Assembly (NCBI GenBank): GCA_039881045.1
Contig: JAYWVB010000008.1
Location: 620,001-684,000 of the forward strand
Origin: Chaetomium olivaceum
Lineage: Eukaryota > Ascomycota > Sordariomycetes > Sordariales > Chaetomiaceae
Length of the DNA: 64,000 bases
Reading direction: 5' to 3'
The notes beneath the pieces were generated by a model, which did not search any database, had not been told where the DNA came from, and saw only the letters and a program-made list of their open reading frames with translations. Numbering within the stretch: position 1 is the stretch's first letter; every line of letters begins with the position of its first letter. Shown in pieces: positions 59,963 through 64,000 of this stretch. Position numbers and translations under genes: made by a program.

Positions 59963-61357
59963 ATGACACCGGCAACACGATTATGTCTCCTCCCGCTGCG
60001 ACCCATAGCGTCTGTAGCGCGGGGCACCACCCGAGTTGCAGCCACTGCTCCGACTGCACGGTCGATACATGCCAACCCCGCACAGTCAGCCAAAGTAGTC
60101 CCCGTCTACGGCACTGGGCCCCCTCCTGAGCCGCCCCAGCCCAGCGAGGAATTTACGGCCGAGGTGCGGAACGAGCGGCTCGCTCGGCGGAAGCGCCAGG
60201 CTGAAATGCTGCGACAGGCCGGGGATATCAAGGCCATGCGCAAGGAGCAGCAGGCGCAGCAGCAGCAACAGCAGCAGCATGGAGTTAGGCCTGCGGGGTT
60301 GCTGAAGCGGCGGTTTTGGAAGGATGTCAATGTGAAGGAGGTTGATGGTATGGCCCCCTCCCCCCCGCCCCCCTACTTAACTCTACCCCCCCTTAGACAC
60401 CCCAGTCTCACACAAAAAACACACCTCACTAACCATCCCGGTCCCCCCTCCAAAAGGCGCTCTCGAAATCCACCTCGACGCCCGCCCCCTGCGACACCCC
60501 ACCACCAAGACCATCATCCGCCTCCCCCCCAGCAAACCCCACCTCGCCCACGCCATCGCTCTCGAATGGGACAACCTGACCTCCGCACAACAAGCGACCA
60601 AGCAGCACCTCATCCCGCTCACCTCGCTAACCTGCCGCGCCCTCGACATCGCCGCCGCCGACGACGGCGCCCCCTCCACCACCACCACCACCAACCCCAC
60701 CCCATCCGCCCTCCGCCAAGAGATAACCACCTCCCTCCTCCGCTACCTCGACACCGACTCGCTGCTCTGCCTGGCGCCCGCGCCCACGGGACCCCCGAAG
60801 GCGAGCCGCTCGGCCCGTCGCTGCACACCCTGCAACACCAGGCCTACCTCGACACCACCGCCTTCCTGACCGCCCACGTCTGGCCGGGCCAGCACATCAT
60901 CCCCGTGCTCGACGGCGGCGAATCATTGCTGCCTCGGTCCCAGCCCCCCGGGGTGAGGGAGGTGGTGCAGGGGTGGATTCTGCGGTTGTCCGCGTTCGAG
61001 CTGGCCGGGCTGGAGAGGGCGACGCTGGCGGGGAAGAGTCTTTTGGCGGCGGCCAGGCTGGTGGTGGAGTGGAGTGAGGAGGGGGCACAAGCGCAACCTG
61101 CTGCTGGTGGTGCTGCTGCTGCTGGTGGTGGTGGTGGTGCTGAGGGGGGGGAGGGTAGTGGAAAGAAGAAGAAGTTTGGGGTGGAGGAGGCGGCAAGGGC
61201 GGTGAGTCTGGAGGTGGAGTGGCAGACGAAGAAGTGGGGGGAGGTGGAGGACACGCATGATGTCGAGAAGGAGGATCTGAGGAGGCAGTTGGGGAGTGCG
61301 GTGCTGCTTGTTTCGGGGACGGGGATGGGAAAAGGGGCTGGGGAGAAGAGTGGTTGA
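59963..61357 (+). CDS. atp12: ATP synthase F1 assembly chaperone ATP12 (mitochondrial); frame break
   Basis: Two exons (59963-60347, 60457-61357) and one added base give 428 residues. The basic N-terminus (MTPATRLCLLPLRPIASVAR) looks like a mitochondrial presequence. LKRRFWKDVNVKEVDGALEI, then LDARPLRHPTTKTIIRLPPS, LAHAIALEWDNLTSAQQATK, HIIPVLDG and SLEVEWQTKKWGEVEDTHDV are typical of Atp12, which binds free F1 alpha subunit in the matrix before F1 assembly. A Gln run (60253-60278) and a Gly/Ala-rich insert (~61095-61155) are unusual expansions. The frame shifts once at the C5 run 60792-60796; one more C gives TGPPEGEPLGPSLHTLQHQA and a length divisible by three. The start is the first ATG in frame with a presequence. 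Confidence 0.88.
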   Translation: MTPATRLCLLPLRPIASVARGTTRVAATAPTARSIHANPAQSAKVVPVYGTGPPPEPPQPSEEFTAEVRNERLARRKRQAEMLRQAGDIKAMRKEQQAQQQQQQQHGVRPAGLLKRRFWKDVNVKEVDGMAPSPPPPYLTLPPLRHPSLTQKTHLTNHPGPPSKRRSRNPPRRPPPATPHHQDHHPPPPQQTPPRPRHRSRMGQPDLRTTSDQAAPHPAHLANLPRPRHRRRRRRRPLHHHHHQPHPIRPPPRDNHLPPPLPRHRLAALPGARAHGTPEGEPLGPSLHTLQHQAYLDTTAFLTAHVWPGQHIIPVLDGGESLLPRSQPPGVREVVQGWILRLSAFELAGLERATLAGKSLLAAARLVVEWSEEGAQAQPAAGGAAAAGGGGGAEGGEGSGKKKKFGVEEAARAVSLEVEWQTKKWGEVEDTHDVEKEDLRRQLGSAVLLVSGTGMGKGAGEKSG

Positions 61358-62267
61358 GTTGGGGGTGTCGAGTTAGATGGGGGGATTGTAACATATCCAT
61401 GTAACTGCGTTTTGCATATGTCTAGGTAGCATGTGCACTGCGTATCTTGTAAAGAACTAGATGTCTTCTCCCACAAATCAATGGGCATTGAAACCCCATC
61501 TCCTTACCTTGTCGATCTTCCTTGTCAACCCATTAGTGTACTCAAACCAGACTCAACTACCCACCCGGTGAAAGGCTATTTGGTTTGTAGCCACTTAGTT
61601 CCACAATCACTTGAGGCACAGGCATAATGGATGTAAGGTTGCCATTTATGAGCTATCCCTCGAATAGGGTAGTGCGCCTATGCATGATGAAACGTAGAAA
61701 ATAATGAAAAGAAAAGCCGAAGAAAGAGAGTGCAAGCTCCGAGTTGGGCACCCTGAAAGAATTCCCCGACCAGCCAGTGTTGGCAACCCATGAATATATA
61801 GCCGTGAGACCTTCCCAGCCTCCCATAGTATGCCCCTATGCCGTGTATCCCGTGAATGTTGTATCGAGAAGATTGAACCGTGCAAACCAAGCAATTGGTT
61901 TTGCGACCCTATCTAGATTAGGGGTCGAACCAGATTCCACCTTGAGAAAGAAAGAAACGAAAAGAAATTGGGAGCTCGAGCTCCAAAAGCGAAGTGCGAA
62001 AATCACCTGCATGAGATAAACTCATCAAATAAACGACGAAATCGCGAAAATCTGTGTGGTCCTCGTCGTGTTGAGGCTCATGTGCGACTGAAAGTGTCGC
62101 TCCGAAGAGTGTGTCGTGATATGGTTTCTGGAACCACTGTTGTATCGTATGACAACGACTGCTGTATGAGAACGATTGTCGTATGTCAACGGCTATCATA
62201 TGAAACGATTGCATCGTATGAAGATCATTGCATCATATGAAGACCAGTGCATCGTATGAAGACGCCC
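61358..62267. other. Convergent intergenic region, ends in short tandem repeats
   Basis: 3' flanks of ATP12 (+) and the AlkB-like gene (-). The right end (62140-62268) consists of 17-19-bp imperfect repeats described separately. No gene was seen. Confidence 0.6.
62178..62265 (+). repeat. 17-19-bp imperfect tandem repeats
   Basis: About five units with the core ATCGTATGAA/ATCATATGAA: 62178-62194, 62195-62212, 62213-62231, 62232-62250 and 62251 onward. Weaker copies extend left to ~62140. The array ends directly at the stop codon of the AlkB-like gene, so it should lie in its 3' UTR. Confidence 0.75.
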
Positions 62268-64000
62268 TTAAAAGCCGTCGTAGACAAAGTCCTTGGCGTG
62301 CTCAGGAATAGCGCCTTTCACAGCCGCTTCGTCACGGTCTGCCTGTGTGGCCATGCGTTCCGGGTCCATGTACCGCGCTGTGAGAGAGAAGCGGCGCATC
62401 CCATGGGGGTCGACGGTGTGCTAGTCTTGTCAGACATGTGTATTCTCAGGCATGCGTCACCAATCACTGACCTCGTAGACCTGTTGAATCTCCGTTCCAA
62501 CCATGACCATGATATCGCCATGCTTCATGATGACCTCGAGAACCTCCTTCAAGCAGGGCTTGCCCCGATCCTGCCGAGTGGGAAGATTGAATCCGGTGTT
62601 GCGCTTGGGGCGGAAACGCATGAGGGATGGTGAGCCCAGGGCAAGAGCGGCAACGACAGGACCAAGCTCGTGTTCACCATCATCGTGATACTGTGATTGG
62701 GAGTGTTAGTATGAGTACAAAGTAGTGAACGGGAAAATACCCACGTTAATCTTGTCGTCCTCCATGTATCCGAGTGCCAGAAGCTCATTGAAGTCCCCGT
62801 CGGTGGGAACAATGGCGTGTTCGCCGATGGACTCCGGAGCCAACTTGCGAATGAAGGAATTGGACGCATCGACACAGGCCTGCTTTGCCCAGATCAGGCG
62901 TTGGAGAGCACGGAGAATAACATCGGGTGCCTCATCAAAGCCCTTTGACTGGACGGTCACGCCGAACTTGTACCTCGCACCCTGTGATTGTCAGTACACG
63001 TTGGTGTATGTCTCGGTGAAAGGGCACTTACAAAGTTCTGCTGGAAGTGGCGGGTGTATCCCTCAAGCTTGTCTGCACGCACATGTCGTTAGTGTTAGTC
63101 TCATTGTCACCTTTCAAAGTCACTTACGGCCAACCACAGCAGCTGGGTTCCGGCGAAGACCAATGTCGGTGAGTTCGAGAGTTCGGAAGAGGTCGTTTGG
63201 ACCATTGGGCTTGGTGAGGACCTCCGGCTTGGCCGAAAAGATGCTGAACGAGCCAAGAATCTTGCCCTCGCTGTTCGGCAGATAATACTGGCGAACATTG
63301 TAGCCGCCCAGGGTGAGAGTCTGGGACAAAGGCAGACAGTCACGGTTGTAGATGGTGGCGAGAGGGTCATGTAGGAAACCATTGTGGTTGAGCGTGTTGT
63401 CGTTCACGCCCTGGTTGTTCCGCTTCTTGTCCATTTTGAAGTCGAATGTGGTGTTCTCCAGCTTGAGAAGATCCTCTGGGTAGGGACGCATGAGTGCGTT
63501 GCAAGCATAGTCACACTCGCTGTTTTCGCACTCCCAGTGGTTCCAGTAGACCGGCGGTTGCAGCAGCCGCAGTCTGGGCACACATAGCCGCGGCGAAGAG
63601 CAATCTCTGTGCCATGGAGTCCGGTAGGGTCAGGGGTGGCGGGGATGATTGAGGGGATTTCGCCGACGAAAGGGGTGCGCTCATCGAGGAACTCTTGGTT
63701 GTAGGCAAGACGCGGGATGTCGACCGAACCGCCAGTCGCATAGACGAAGTAATGGTCGCAGGCGGAATTGAGGCAGAACCAGCCCGACGTGAAGATCTCC
63801 TTGCTCGGAGTGTTGCATTGGCCGCATGTGACGACGCGTGTCTTCACGCTCAGGTCGACTGGAACATTGGATCCGACGGTATATGCGCCTTCGGGGGCCC
63901 ACCAGGAAGGCTCGGCCAGGTTGGCCTTCTCAAAGCGCATGCGCCAGATTGTGACGGGCATCTGGGCGCCCTCAGGAACCTGCTTCTCCTTCCAAACGTC
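62268..64000 (-). CDS. AlkB-like 2-oxoglutarate/Fe(II) dioxygenase with zinc-ribbon-like motifs (5' end outside window); frame break
   Basis: Five exons in the window: 63128-64000 (open at the edge), 63032-63072, 62745-62981, 62472-62690 and 62268-62420, ~507 residues. The N-terminal part has two Cys clusters (VVTCGQCNTPSKEIF with GWFCLNSACDHYF, and YVCPDCGCCNRR with WECENSECDYAC), likely to bind zinc. The C-terminal part has the dioxygenase signature: HxD in YHDDGEHELG, then LMRFRPKR, MMKHGDIMVMVG and the distal His with Arg in HTVDP and MRRFSLTARYM. AlkB-type enzymes remove alkyl groups from nucleic acids or proteins; the substrate here is unknown. One base is missing at the GG 63551-63552, where CCNRR should continue as VYWNHWECENSEC. 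Restoring it makes the visible length divisible by three from a codon boundary at 64000. Confidence 0.82.

Overview
The window is nuclear DNA of a filamentous ascomycete. It is GC-rich, has genes on both strands, and carries short GT-AG introns of about 45-120 bp. Protein content points to Sordariomycetes, possibly Sordariales; this rests on remembered family resemblance, not on a search. No rRNA, tRNA, CRISPR array or bacterial-style operon was recognised.

Layout. 1-404 holds the 3' end of an unidentified gene. 1586-12172 carries an LSB1/PIN3-like SH3 protein (-), a 234-bp MITE-like element, a Rho1 exchange factor of the ROM2 type (-), the V-ATPase c' proteolipid VMA11 (+) and an unidentified protein (-). 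13448-17814 carries an APH-fold kinase (-), a secreted or vacuolar metallophosphatase (+) and splicing factor ISY1 (-). 18589-28575 is a run of four minus-strand genes with a more lineage-specific look: a small hypothetical protein, an SRPK-like kinase, a PD-(D/E)XK-like protein and a ~1,495-residue uncharacterised protein with a split Zn2Cys6-like motif. 30859-42239 carries WBP1 of oligosaccharyltransferase (-), a complex I 9.5-kDa subunit (+) and a giant BEACH-WD40 protein (-). 45082-61357 carries vacuolar protease B (+), a disordered protein with an internal stop (+), a secreted FAD oxidoreductase (-), EFR3 (+) and ATP12 (+). 62268-64000 is a 5'-truncated AlkB-like dioxygenase with zinc-ribbon motifs (-).

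Most genes are independent housekeeping loci. Loose themes are the endomembrane and vacuole (VMA11, protease B, BEACH, WBP1), plasma-membrane and wall signalling (ROM2, EFR3), and mitochondria (9.5-kDa subunit, ATP12). I see no convincing metabolite cluster, defence island or new multi-gene system.

The most important practical observation is a set of about 14 single-base frame breaks in otherwise intact genes. Twelve of them need one base added, mostly in or next to short homopolymers, and they hit conserved genes such as ISY1 (twice), the BEACH gene (twice), ATP12 and ROM2. The simplest reading is sequence or assembly error, so protein models here need correction. The most interesting biology is the MITE-like element with its 13-bp flanking direct repeats, the large Zn2Cys6-like orphan protein, and an in-frame TAG inside a Gly/Gln repeat tract.
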